Source of the DNA: Apodemus sylvaticus | Taxonomy: Eukaryota > Chordata > Mammalia > Rodentia > Muridae | Assembly: GCF_947179515.1 (NCBI RefSeq) | Contig: NC_067488.1 | Span: 26,427,039 to 26,491,038, forward strand | Length of the DNA: 64,000 nucleotides | Direction of reading: 5' to 3' | In this document: one piece after another, positions 34,758 through 46,709 of the stretch | How positions within the stretch are numbered: position 1 is the first letter of the stretch | Layout of the letters: the number at the start of each line of letters is the position of its first letter | Program-made: the position numbers and the translations under genes | The notes under the pieces: generated by a model | Told to the model about the DNA's origin: nothing | The model's input: only the letters and a program-made list of their open reading frames with translations | The model's database searches: none

Positions 34758-34945
34758 GATTTACATGTGTGTGTTTTGCCAGCATCCATCTTCACCACAT
34801 GCATGCCTGGTACTTGCAGATGTAGGTGCAGGTTTCCACTGAAACCAAAGTTACAAATGGTTGTGAGTCACCACGTGGGTGCCGGGAATTAAACCCAGGT
34901 CCTCTGCAAGAGCAACAAGTACTCTAAACTGCCTAGGCCTTTTTC
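34758..34945 (-). repeat. B3-type SINE
   Basis: Antisense: GTTGTGAGTCACCACGTGGG, GGAATTAAACCCAGGTCC and CTGCAAGAGCAACAAGTAC. Confidence 0.8.
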
Positions 34946-34982
34946 CCCGGGCCCAAACTTCTTTTTAAAAATCATCTCTTCT

Positions 34983-36283
34983 ATCAAATAATCCTATTAA
35001 AAATGGGGCATAGAGCTAAACAAAGAATTCTCAAGTAAGGAATACTGGATGGCTGAGAAGCACCTAAAGAAATGTTCAACATCCTTAGTCATCAGGGAAA
35101 TGCAAATCAAAACAACCCTGAGAGTCTACCTCACACCAGTCAGAAGGGTTTAGATCAAAAAACTCAGAAGACAGCAGGTGCTGGCAAGGATGTGGAGAAA
35201 GAGGAACACTCTCCTCCATTGCTGGTGGGACTGCAAGTTGATAAAACCACTCTGGAAATCAGTTTGGTAGTTCCTCAGAAAATTAGACATAGTACTACCT
35301 GAGGACCCAGTATACCACTCCTGGGCATATACCCAGAAGATGCTCCAACATGTAATAAGGACACATGCTCCACTATGTTCATAGCAACCTTATTTATAAT
35401 AGCCAGAAGCTGGAAAGAACCCAGATATCCTTCAATAGAGGAATGAATACAGAAAATGTGGTACATTTATACAGTGGAATACTACTTAGCTACTAAAAAC
35501 AATGAATTCATGAAATTCTTAGGCAAATGGATGGAACTAGAAAATATCATCCTGAGTGAGGTAACCCAATCACAAATGAACACACATGGTATACACTCAA
35601 TGATAAGTGGGTATCAGCCCAGAAGCTTGGAATACCCAACACAAAATTTAAGATCAAATGAAGCTCAAGAAGAAGGAAGAGCAAAGTATGGATACTCTGG
35701 TCCTTCTTAGAAGGGGGAACAAAATACCCACGGGAAGAGATACAGAGACAATGTGTGGAGCAGAGTCTGAGGGAAAGACCACCTAGAGACTGCCCCACCT
35801 AGGGATCAATCCAATACAGTTACCAAACCCAGACACTATTGTGGATGCCAACAAGTGCTTTACCTGGGAGGCTCTGCCAACGCCTGACAAATATAGAAGT
35901 GGATGCTCATGGCCATCCATTGGACTGAGCACAGGGTCCCCAATGGAGGAGCTAGAGAAAGGACCCAAGGGGCTGAAGGGGTTTGCAGCCTCATAGGAAC
36001 CAACCAGTAACCCCAGAGCTCCCAGGGACTAAACCACCAACCAAAGAGTACACATGGAGGGACCCATGGCTCCAGTCGCATATGTAGCAGAGGATGGGCT
36101 TGTCGGACATCAATGAGAGGAGAGGCCCTTGGTCCTGTGAAGGCTCGATGCCCCAGTGTAGGGGAATGCCAGGTCAGGGAAGCGGGGGGGGGGGGGGGGG
36201 GGGGGGGTTTAATAGGGTTTTCAGAGGGGAAACCAGGAAAAGGGATAACATTTAAAATATAAATAAAGAAAATATCTAATAAA
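34983..36283 (+). repeat. 5'-truncated L1 with 16-bp target-site duplication
   Basis: A mouse L1 3' end of 1.3 kb: the last part of ORF2 (dead, with stops), the 3' UTR with a run of about 25 Gs (36184-36210), and an AATAAAG-type tail. It is flanked by perfect AAAAATCATCTCTTCT at 34967-34982 and 36284-36299. The cut site TTTTT/AAAAA is ideal for the L1 endonuclease. Confidence 0.97.
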
Positions 36284-36299
36284 AAAAATCATCTCTTCT

Positions 36300-36934
36300 C
36301 TCCCCTCCCCTGGGAAGGGGGAAGTATCCACAAGCACATGCACATACACATCATGCATAGTACATGTGTGGAGGTCAGAGGGGAGCTGGCAGAAGTTGGT
36401 TCTCTCTTCCACAGTGGGATCTGGGGCTCAGACCATCAGGTTTGCATAAGCACTCCTACCTTCTGCTATCCCACTGGTCTGGGAAAAACAATGGCTGAAC
36501 ATGTTCATACTTTAAACTCTGCAATCTCACTTCTAGGAACTAGATATAGTACAGACCAAAGAGACATTCATCTATACGCTCTCCAAAAGACGCACGAAGA
36601 CTGTTCATGGAGACACTGTACCATGCCATACATCTATGCACGCACCAGCCACACGGAACGGATGCACGCTTTACTCACGCCAGCAACAAGAATGAGAGCA
36701 CCAGAAATGTAAACAACTCTCACAAACAGCGCTGTTAAGTCAAGGGAACCAGACACATAGGAACACATTGGCACTGTCCCTTTATACAGAACCCAAGACT
36801 CGGCAAACACCTGTCCGTGAGGTTACAAGCCATACTTGGGGCTTCTTGGAGAAAGATGGTTCAAGAGGACTTCCGGGAGGGCTAGTGATGTCTACTCTAA
36901 TGGGACCGCCTGTTCCATGAGCATGACCGATGTG
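36300..36934. other. Intergenic, no gene seen
   Basis: No exon was recognised. The 124-residue frame at 36338-36712 has no known domain. Confidence 0.4.
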
Positions 36935-37262
36935 ACATGACAGCTGGGTGTCAGATTGACAGCATCTGGAACCACCGGAGGCAGGCCTGTCCATGTCTAT
37001 GAGGGGGTTTCTAGTTGACCCCAACGGAGGTGGAAAGGCTCACCTGGACGGCGCCATTCCCTGGGCTCAGGAAAAGGAGAAAGGTAAGCTGAGGGCCAGC
37101 TTCTGCCCCACTACAGGGCAGTGCGAGCAGCTGCCTCACGCTCCTGCTGCCACGCCCTCCCGCCACGATTGGGCTTCCTTTCCAGCTGTGAGCCAGAATA
37201 AGCATTTACCCCCCCATAAGCTGATTTCATCAGCCACAGCAGAGAAGGAACTAAAACTGTAA
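36935..37262 (+). repeat. MaLR-type LTR, sense, diverged
   Basis: GCCATTCCCTGGGCTCAGG, AGGAGAAAGGTAAGCTGAGG, AGCTGCCTCACGCTCCTGC and GTGAGCCAGAATAAGC keep the order of rodent MaLR LTRs, including the AATAA(A)-like end. Confidence 0.55.
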
Positions 37263-38439
37263 AAAAGCTCACAAAAGTCCATCGCACCATACATACTATT
37301 TTCCGAACGTACAATATATAACTTTCTTAACACAAGCGGCATGTTTTAAAAGTCACTCTGTAGCAGGTCCGAGTAAGGGTGAGAATGTGTGCCTCGCAGA
37401 AGGTGATACCGCACTGAGGCCGTATCTGGCTTTCTCTGGCCTTTGATTTTCCTCCCATGTACATGAGATGACACTTCTGAGTTACCTTGTGGTTGCCTGG
37501 AACCATGTGAGGTGCTCTGGCCAACCGATGGTGGGCAGAGGGGTGTGTACTACTTCCAGCCTGGCCACTACGGCATTCTTGCACATTTCTCTACTAGCTT
37601 TCTCCTCCTCCTTAGCCTGACCCCTAACCTAAAAAAAAGATCCAAAGGGGGGGGGGGTTGGGTCCTGGAAGATAAGAGTAGCTTAGCGTGGCACAAAACA
37701 ACGCTTAAAATCTCTGCAGTAGATGAAAGGGCTCCGGGTCCCCGAATACCTGCAGGGAGCCCCATACTCACTTCCTGTCTCATCACTGCATCCCCACCCC
37801 ACCCCCATCCTACCTGCTTACTCATAGTGGACTGTAATTTGAAAGGAGGTAAAGCTCTAGTATGATAGGAAATAGAGATTTGGGGCCTGTCATAACTATT
37901 GACACACATAAACTTTACTTAGGTCCTGGGTCTCCCCAGAGGCACCTTCTGTCTTATGAATGGGAATAGAAAGGAACCCTTTTAGGAAATATAGGAAACT
38001 TCTAATTTTTCTTCCCCAAGAGAAAGATCTAGTAATTGGTAAGGAGTCAAATGTGCAGCTCTGAGAAGCAGCTTAACTCTCGGAAGCAGACCTATCCCCC
38101 CCCCCCACACACACACACACACACACATACAGACAAGAAGGCATCAATTGACTCTGAACTTATCCAGCTGTGCCAGTGGCCAACAGAGGCTTTCAAAGCT
38201 TGAAGTTCAGTTTCAGGGTCTTCACACTGTTGCAGCCCTACATGACAGCTTCTCTAGAATGGTGCTAGTATTCGCTTTTCCATTGGTTAACTGTGTTTAT
38301 TCCCCAGTGGCCAAACTATGGAGGAAAAGATCAACTATTGGCTCCCTGAAGAATCTGAGGTTACAAAGATATCCTGTACAGTGCTGGCACAAGAAATCTG
38401 CATGTGTGCATGGATGTACACATATATACACAAGTATGT
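37263..38439. other. Intergenic, no gene seen
   Basis: Unique apart from a G-run (37647-37656) and a poly-C plus (CA)n block (38096-38127). Confidence 0.45.
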
Positions 38440-38700
38440 GCCAGCAAGCACTAGCCTGGGTGTGCACTTGTGGAGGCTAAAGGTTGACTGACTACCATTC
38501 TCTCACTGCCCTTGGTGCTTCACCAACTGGCTAGGCTGCCTAGCCAGGCAGCCCTCCTGGATTTGTCTGTCTCTGCCCCTGTAGAGCTAGAGTTAGCGCT
38601 ATATGCTGCCATACCTGGCATTTAACCTGGATGCTAAGAATTTGAACTTAGATCCTTACACAGCAAGCATTTGACTCACTGAGCCATCTCCTTCACCCAG
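38440..38700 (-). repeat. B4-type SINE, antisense
   Basis: The right edge reads GACTCACTGAGCCATCTCC, preceded by AGAATTTGAACTTAGATCC and a left CCTGGGTGTGCACTTGTGG. Diverged. Confidence 0.55.
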
Positions 38701-39049
38701 AACACGGTGACATGTACATGTAATCCTAGTTAATGACCCACCTGAACCACTCCACTCCACTCATCTTTTACCCAGTAAGAGTGGAGATTTCATTAGAGCC
38801 CAGAGTCTATGTATAAAAAATTTTTTTGAAAATCTGATTTAGGTGCCCTGTATGCCTAACAGTGATCTATGGCACAGAAGACTGATACTAGGTTGTAGAA
38901 AGAAGCCTGCGGTCAGCTTCTAAATTAGTTTTAAAAGTTCTTGAGGACACAAAGAGAAACATACAACCTTAAACAATGGTGGCCAAGCACTGGTGTGCTG
39001 AGCGGAGCTGGAACGTGGCTGGGTTGAAGAGAAAGAAGTGTTTGGGGTG

Positions 39050-39485
39050 TGCCAGTTTTCTAAAATTGCTGTGACAAATAATCAGTTTTGATAATATATA
39101 ATAACACAACGATTTTCTTAGTTCTGGAAGCCAGAACTCAGAGAGCAAGGTAGCGGCAGGACGACGTCTCCCTCCACAGTGCTAAGAATTCAGTTTCAGC
39201 TTCCTAGAGTTGCCTTGGTTTGTGGATCAGCGCTCCAGCCCTACCTCCATTTTCACACATAACTCCTTCCCCTTTGGGCTTCCGCCACCCTCCATGTGTC
39301 TCCTAAGACACTTGCCACTGGATCTAGAATCACCCAGATAATATAAGATGACCTCATCTCAATAGCATTTAATTACATCTGCAAAGACCTACTTTACCAA
39401 ATAAGGTCACACTCTGGCTTTTGGAAACCTAATTTATATGTGTACACATAATTTTGGCACCCCTGTAGAACCCGCTATTCAGGGC
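39050..39485 (-). repeat. MLT1-type MaLR LTR, antisense
   Basis: AAATTGCTGTGACAAATAA, CTTAGTTCTGGAAGCCAGA, ATGACCTCATCTCAATAGC, CAAATAAGGTCACACTCTGG and ATAATTTTGGCACCCC follow the reverse complement of the MLT1 LTR, an ancient mammalian ERVL-MaLR. Confidence 0.75.
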
Positions 39486-41169
39486 ATAGAAGAATCTTGG
39501 TGAATAGATCTGTAGGGAACAACCGTGATTTCTTTAACAGAATTCACCTGCTTCCCTCATTTGACCTGTGGCCCTGGTGAACCGCTTTGTTAGGTGGTCT
39601 TGAGATAGGTGGGTCTACGAAGCCTTTGTTTTGCTGGGTAAAGGCTTGAAGCCAGAGCTACATCAACTAGATCAGAGGGAGCCATGCATGAAGCAAAGAG
39701 AGAGAAGGAGAGTCAGTCACAGCAAATAAGAATTTAGGTTATGAAATATATCTCTTCTTTCAATAATTCAAAAAGCCCATACAGGGAAGGCTCTGACAGG
39801 GCTGTGATGAGAGACAGAGACAATACTTATCTTCAACTGCAGGCCACTTAGCTTCTGGTGCTGCACAAGCTCCACCATCTCTGCCCCTCCCCTAAAGAAT
39901 TAGGAAACTGAACACTCTCTGCTAACCTCTTGGTAGCCCAGCTCAAAGACAGGGAGATGCTCTCGTTTCCAGGATAGACTGAAAACAAAGCCAGAGGCTT
40001 CTCCCAGGCGGCCATGTGTGTGGTACACATACCCAGCCAGGGCTTTGCCTACCCAGTACCCACTTCCTCCTTCCGGTAAGAGCACTCTAGTGAGCTTTTA
40101 GACAGTGACCTCTCCCCCATTGTGGGTAGTTGTAATGGGACTGCCAGTCAAATGTTTTTCCCTGAATTTAAAGCCAGGAGAAAAGTGTCTAATCTGGGTC
40201 AACACGACTCAGGAGTGGAATCCTAGACAGAAGGACAGACTCAGTCATGAAATGAATGTAGCTCAGCAAGAGACGAGCCCAATGCTTGCTTCCTGGACGC
40301 TAGTGTCCTGCCAAAGTGAGACGTCTCAGCAAGTCCATACCCCTCCAACAGAGTCTCTTCCAGCTTAATTTAGCCAGGGTCCTTTTTTTAAGCAGAGAGC
40401 CTATATGAAGTCTCAAGACTTAGTCTATATGAAGTCTCAGAAACCGTGAAGTCTCAATCTCCAGGAATGGGTCCAGGCACCTCCAAGAGAGAACCAGTCC
40501 CTAAAGATGCACTGCATGTTCAGATGCTGAGTTTACTACTTGTTTATCAAGACAAGTACAGCCCAAAGCCAAAGGCTCCCTTATGCCAGCAGTGATTGTT
40601 CTTAATTAACAAGGACACCCACTGTGTCCATGCCAGTCCTTGGGGAAAGGCCAACAAACACACTGAGGAGAGATCAGATTCATCTGGGTCAAGGGAAGGT
40701 TTCCAGGGAGGCCTGTTATTCTGTCAAAGTGATCCTTATACCCTGTACCTAAATTCAGTTCTGTACGCCATGAGGTCTGTGTGGTCCCAGACGTGGCAGG
40801 GGCTTCTTCTCCCTGGTACACTGACATTTGTACTGGCCCCAGGGGACTTTCTTAGAGGAGAGCAAACCAAATTTCCACCTTCAATTACTTCCCACATTCA
40901 GTCTGTACAGTCTCCTTTCAAGCCAACCACCCCAAGTCCAAGGCTCATTAGCATGTAACTACACCCTGTAGACAGGCTATTTTGTTGCTTTTAAAAGAAA
41001 GATTTTGAGTGCATTCTTCCCATTACTTCCAACCTCTCTTAATGCCCTGCATCAGATGTCTACAGCTTTTATATGAACAACAAAATCTAATGCTCTTGGG
41101 AGGTCAGGTTCTTAGAGCCACCCCCCCCCCCAAAGCAGGCCAAAGTCTCTACTCAACTCAATTCAAAAA
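39486..41169. other. Intergenic, no gene seen
   Basis: Unique apart from a doublet of TCTATATGAAGTCTCA-like sequence (40399-40440) and a 10-C run (41122-41131). Confidence 0.4.
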
Positions 41170-41345
41170 TCACATCACAAGGCTAGAGAGTCAAGTCAGT
41201 GAGTACAGGGCTTTCCTAGCATGCATAAGCCAGACAAGGTTGGCTGTACAAGCCTATGTCCAAGCATTTAGGAAACAGAAGGAAAGGATCAGAAGTTCAA
41301 GGCTATCCTCAGCTACAGAATGGAAACAATAATGGCTATGAGATT
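41170..41345 (+). repeat. B4/RSINE-type composite SINE
   Basis: CCTAGCATGCATAAGCCAG, a B1-like CCAAGCATTTAGGAAACAG and GAAGTTCAAGGCTATCCTC. Confidence 0.65.
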
Positions 41346-42319
41346 TTGTTTTAAACCAACCACCTAAAAAAATCAAAAAACAAAATCCCACAGACCACCT
41401 GCATTTTACTTGGTGAGCCCTTGCTGCTCTTGAATAGCCTTGAATGTGGAATGAGTTACCAACCACGGAAAAGACAGGCAAAGGACTCCAAGAGTGTCAC
41501 AAGCACAGACCAGGCTATTGGGGGTGGGGGTGGGGGTGGGGACCATGGAATGGTACTTAATTTTTCCCTGCAGGTGGGTCTCTGTCTCCTTGAAACATTG
41601 CCTGAGCTGGGCCCCACAGGATGGTACAGAATCAAAACTGCTCCTCCTTCATCCTGGCCTGCAGAGCCACCCACTCCCAGCAAGAGCTCATGTAAAAATG
41701 CTCTTTAAAGTTTTGGTGGGTTTGGAGTTCATGAGGCCTTTTTTTTTTTTTTTTTAACAAAGAAAGATGTGTACAGATATTGTCTGAGCATGGAGCTGGT
41801 CAGCCACCACCTAGTTATCTACAGTGTACGGCACCAACACTGCCCGTAAATAAAGTCTGCCCGGCCTCTTCGCACCGGAAAATACCCTGAGCCAGGATGT
41901 CCAGTGGAACCCATTTAGCATTAAACCATCCTCTTCTTCATTAAGTCCCAACAATCTGCAATTGGTCTCTCTCTCTCAACACAGTCCTTGTATCCTGACC
42001 TCCCCCCACCCCTGTCCCACTGCCTTGGGTCAGAGCGAGCGTTATCATAAACTGCACCATAGCCAACAACAACACAGAATTTAGCCAGTTTCTTTCGCTT
42101 CTTTCCCTAATCTTCCCTCCAGACTCTCTCTGCTGAATTTAGATTTCCAATAGCTCACGGTTGCCTACAGACTGCAGTTCAAACTGGGTCACCGAAGGTC
42201 CGAGATGGGGTCTCCATCTCCCTTCTCGGCCTTTCCCCATCCACCGCTCTCTCAATGTCCAGCCATGAAGTCCTCTCAGCTCTTCCTCAGTTCTCAGTTC
42301 TTCTGTGTGGCTTGTGCTG
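41346..42319. other. Intergenic, no gene seen
   Basis: Contains a GGGGGT tract (41519-41541) and a T17 run (41739-41755). No gene was recognised. Confidence 0.4.
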
Positions 42320-42575
42320 TATTTGTTAGTATGGGTGTGTGCACTTGTGCATCCATCTGTGTGCATGGGTGTGGAAGCCAATGAGGATATCAGGTATCTC
42401 GTCTTGATTACACTCCACCAGTTTTTTTTAAAGAGTTTCTCACTGGACCTGAAGCACATCAATTAGTCTAGGTTGGCTGGTCATGAGCTTCATGAATGCA
42501 TTTATTTCCCTATCCCCACGCCCAGCACCAGGATTACAGACACGCTGCGACACCTAGCAGTCTAACTTCTGAACC
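42320..42575 (-). repeat. B4-type SINE, antisense
   Basis: GGTGTGGAAGCCAATGAGG, TCACTGGACCTGAAGCACA, TCTAGGTTGGCTGGTCATG and CCCAGCACCAGGATTACAGA are in the order of an inverted B1-like right half. Confidence 0.65.
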
Positions 42576-42953
42576 ATCTGACCTTTATGCTACTCTTGCT
42601 GATGCCTCTAACCCAGAACAAATGGCTTCCATCCACCTTGGCCTGCAACTGCCTACCAAGTCCTTACCACAAAGCTGTCCTTTCCTAGTATTGCTATTCT
42701 GGAAGCTTGCGGAAGTGTAAGTAACTGGGTTTGCTTTCCTGACAAGCATGGGACTGCCTACAGTGGGGCAAGTGGGCTGCCTCAGTAGAAAGGCAGACCA
42801 TGTCCTGCTGGCATCTGCTTTGGTTTTCAATCATGAACAGCATAATGGTAGGTTCTTGTCTTTGGCACTTAGCTGCATAACTTAATCTTTGAGTCTTTCC
42901 TTATGTGGAAAAAAATACTTCAAAATTTGGTTTACAGAATAAAGGATGCAAGA

Positions 42954-42978
42954 CACATGAAAACCTACTACTTTGTTA
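42954..42978 (+). repeat. 25-bp direct repeat, left copy
   Basis: Identical to 44069-44093; it starts CACATGAAAACC and ends ACTTTGTTA. Similarity extends a few bases either side. Confidence 0.9.
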
Positions 42979-42990
42979 GCCAACTTAAAA

Positions 42991-42991
<1 letters not shown>

Positions 42992-43022
<31 letters not shown>
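42992..43022 (+). repeat. (GT)n microsatellite
   Basis: About 15 GT units, directly after the left 25-bp repeat. Confidence 0.95.
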
Positions 43023-43026
<4 letters not shown>

Positions 43027-43239
43027 TAGGAAAGTTAATAAGCCTGCACGGCTCAATAATAGTGAAACCAACAGTCAGGGTTATCAAAGCAAAACCCCAG
43101 TGCCAAATATGAGATATCTCACTAGACATAATGTTTCTGGGCTCTGTGTAAAGATTATCCTTGTGTTATTCAAATGTTGATTTTTCTGCCCCCATATCTT
43201 GTCACAATCCAAGAATCTCCTGTCTCAAGTTTGTGTAAA

Positions 43240-44060
43240 CATTGCTTTCCATTTATTCTTGGACTTGTCCATAAAAGCTGATCAGCCAATGGCTGGGCAG
43301 AAGAGAGAACAGGGCTGGGCCTCCACCAGCCAGGGAAGGGGAGAGAGAGGAGGAAGAGGAAATTCATCATAAGGAAGGGGTCCAGAGAAACATCAGGGAA
43401 AAACACCTGAAGCCCAGAGAGCCAGACCAGTGCTAAAATGTAAAAATACTTGGCTCTTTTGGCTGGGAGGTAGTCAGATTACTTTAGAAGATTAATGACT
43501 GCCCAGGTAAAGCTTAGTAAAGCTTAATTAAATAAATCTAAGAGACCCGGTCTCACTCATTTGGGAACCATACAGGGATAGAGAAAAACTGCCACTTTTA
43601 AAAATGCATTTACATTTAGCACCCCTTATGGGGTGCCAACTATCGGAGTATTTATTTTTCTGGGGGGATTAGTTCACCCCCTTTTACTCCTAAATTTCTA
43701 TTGGGGTTTCTACCCCACTTCTTGTTTGTACATTCCCGAGTAAACAACACAGAAACACTGAAATGTATTAAAAAGCTGTTGGCACTGAGTTGGGCAGGTT
43801 CTGGGCTACACTAATCCCTCCACCTGGTAAAGCCCATGCAAATGTCAGGCACCTGCCAATCTGATGTCCCCCAGGCTGCTCGTGTTCCATCAGACTGTCC
43901 TCAGTGTGCACTTCTCCCAGCCACGTGCTCCTGCTCCGTCCAGTCTCCGGGTGACCCCCTGCTCCCTCCAGTCTCCTCCTCCCTCCCTCCCCCCCACCCC
44001 GAGATCTCTGCCCATCTTTCTCTGTCTACTGCCCAATCTCAGGCTTTAAATTTAAATGCA
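43240..44060. repeat. LTR/ERV-like segment, unclassified
   Basis: Contains AAATAAATCTAAGAGACCCG, TTTGGGAACCATACAGGG, CCCCTTATGGGGTGCC (an inverted repeat) and ACTGAAATGTATTAAAAAGC. The style is that of a mouse ERV LTR and flank, but no family or boundary is certain. It lies between the two 25-bp direct repeats. Confidence 0.35.
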
Positions 44061-44068
44061 AGAAAAGT

Positions 44069-44093
44069 CACATGAAAACCTACTACTTTGTTA
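44069..44093 (+). repeat. 25-bp direct repeat, right copy
   Basis: Exact copy of 42954-42978, 1,115 bp away. An ATGCAAGA lies just before both copies. Confidence 0.9.
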
Positions 44094-45139
44094 ATTTAAA
44101 GCACTAGCTTTAAATTGTGGAGCAAGGTTTACACGACAAAGACCAGTGCACATGAATGGACTCACCTGGACAGCAACCAGATATTGGGGTTCAGAATTTA
44201 GTATTTGTATACGTAACAACAGAATAACCCCCAACATACCTCCTTATGGTCAGGGAGGTTCCAAAAGTTTCCAATACAATATAGGTTCTTGCCATTCTTC
44301 CTGGCTATCCTTGAGAACTAGTTGATAAGACCCTACGACTAAGACACCACATACACTGGGTATAAGATACAGAGAAATCAAACTGGATCTGAACTACAGG
44401 TTTCTTCCGTGATAGCTAGCTTTCAGAGTATCAGAAGATACAATGTAAGCTGATGAGTAGCCTCACCCAGAGAAAAAAACCTATCAACTACAATACCAAC
44501 CTGCCAAGTAAGAAGTGCCCACTAGTGCAATCATGGTACAATCTCCCTGGTTTTGAGGCCCTATCCCACAAGAAGGAATCCATGCCTGGCACTATAAACA
44601 CAATTAAAAACTCACGGCTCAAGTTTGACACCCTAGTGAAAACTTACCACTACTGTTTAGCTATAGTGACATAGTATCAAGCTGCTTTCTAAAAACTTTA
44701 TAATAAAAAGGTAGCAAATAAAAAAAAAGTTGCTCAAGATACTAAGCTACAGTCAAGGGCTTAGCTCTCAAGAGGACATCCATATCACTCCCTCTAAAGT
44801 TGCATGTCCCATGCAGAAGGAAGAGAAGAATGCTAAGAACTGCAGTCAGTCTCTAGGAGACTGTGTGGGTATGACAGAGCCATTGCAATCGTGACCTCAC
44901 AGCAGCAGCTGCCAGCAATGGCCTACACTAGACGGGGTTTGTCAAGAGTCAATCACGGATCAAGGAGCCACGTGACCCTACTTTCCCTGCTGAACTATGA
45001 GCTACTGATGCATTCTGGGGGAGTGCAAGTTTCATTATCCAAACCTATAAACACACAAATAGCCCTAGATACACGCTGGGTCACAACACCAAAGTCCGTG
45101 AATGTGTGAAAGGGATTAGGGGCTGGTAAGAGAGGTGAG
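44094..45139. other. Intergenic, no gene seen
   Basis: Unique sequence. AGAAGATACAATGTAAGC (44431-44448) repeats part of the 34-bp minisatellite unit. No gene was recognised. Confidence 0.45.
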
Positions 45140-45285
45140 AGGGGATGAGAGGAAGAAGGTGATACACAGAGAAAACCTGTCTTGAAAACCAAGAAGGAAG
45201 GAAGGAAGGAAGGAAGGAAGGAAGGAAGGAAGGAAGGAAGGAAGGAAGGAAGGAAGGAAAGAAAGAAAGAAAGAAAGAAAGAGAT
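45140..45285 (+). repeat. B1 end remnant with (GGAA)n/(GAAA)n tail
   Basis: ACACAGAGAAAACCTGTCTT (45164-45183) is the B1 3' end. It is followed by about 17 AAGG units and then GAAA units to 45281. The microsatellite probably grew from the SINE tail. Confidence 0.85.
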
Positions 45286-46240
45286 AAATGGAAGAAGGTG
45301 ACAGTAATCAGAATGCAATATATAGACACATGTGTAAAATTATCAAAAGAACACATTTAATAAAAGAAAAAAGTTGGTTTAAACATTGGTTCCTAAAGCC
45401 AAGTGAATAATATCAGAATCACCAGGAACTTTAAAAACACGTAGAAAGGGCATGACAAGGTCATCACTCCCCTCCGATCCCAAACGATCCTCAATCCTCA
45501 CTGTGAAGTAGAAAGGAAATTAGTCTTAAAATATTCACAGTGGTATATAGCTGACTAGGGTGTTAGTACTAACGTCAGGACAGATAGGAGCAAATGTAAC
45601 AACTGATCTGGAAAAAGGAAAATACCTGGGCAACTGCCCTGTCATCTCCCCAATCCCAACCCAGAGCCACTCTGGAAAGCAAATAAACTGCCAGCAAGCA
45701 TGCTTGCTTGGGCCAGGCTTCTAAGACACTACCCGTGAAAAATCCAGAAAGACTTGTACCTTCCCCCAAGAGCTAGCAAGTTTCATTATCCAGTAGTTAC
45801 TATTGAAAACATAAAATAGCAAGGGACCTCATGCACAGTTGGCAATGAAGACACTGACAGCTGCCAACACTGCCTATTATTAGCTATTCAAAAGACAGTT
45901 CAACTATCATGAGACTGGCAATGTCCTCTTTCCAAATCAACAGGGTCTTTCCTTCTTATTGGTCCATTGTTTCTCTACTAAGATTTAGGTGCCCAGCCCT
46001 ACTTCCTGTTGTTGACCTATCTTGGGATAAGCGCATCACAAGGCCAGGAAGCCACACGCAAACTGCTCACCTTTAAGATAAAACCTTGTCATGCGTGTCC
46101 TAGTCTGGCATTCTTACCTACGGAAGGGTTTATCTAGTTTCAGAGTTCCAAAACTCACACTCGTGGGTGAAAGCTATAGAAATGCTATAAAGCACTGCGA
46201 CTCCTAAAATTTGGAAGCATCCTGCTTCATTAAGTAAAAA
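45286..46240. other. Intergenic, no gene seen
   Basis: Unique AT-rich sequence downstream of Derl1. Confidence 0.45.
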
Positions 46241-46343
46241 CCAGGGCAAATGTGGTGGTATATGCCTAATTCCAGAACCTGAAAGGCTAAGGCAAGAAGA
46301 TTTCAAGTTTTCAGACAGTCTAGGCTATACACCAAAACCCACA

Positions 46344-46397
<54 letters not shown>

Positions 46398-46402
46398 GAC
46401 AC
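46241..46402 (+). repeat. Diverged B1-like SINE with (CT)n(CA)n
   Basis: GTGGTGGTATATGCCTAATT and CAGTCTAGGCTATACACC are a decayed B1. It ends in about 17 CT units and then CA units. Confidence 0.75.
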
Positions 46403-46703
46403 ACACAGACACATAGGCAATCACATACCATCTTTTTCTCTCCCCACACCCCCACCCTCGAGCAGGTTCATGCACACACACAATGGAAAACTCAGTACTA
46501 ATTTCTTCTAGGATTTCAGATATTCTCTAATACATGAACACCAATCACATATAAAAAAAAAAGCTTTAGTAGTCCTGCTAGTCAAAAACTACTGGAGATC
46601 ATATAAAACTCCAGTGATCCAGTGAAGACAATACCATAAATTACATCATATAACACACCACAGCAGAGGTACGGAAACTTAACACAGCCTTCAAGTTGCA
46701 CAT

Positions 46704-46709
46704 TTTAAT
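46704..46709 (-). terminator. Candidate distal poly(A) signal ATTAAA of Derl1
   Basis: On the minus strand this is ATTAAA, the commonest variant hexamer. It lies at the end of the repeat-free UTR block and could set the 3' end near 46685. Confidence 0.4.
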
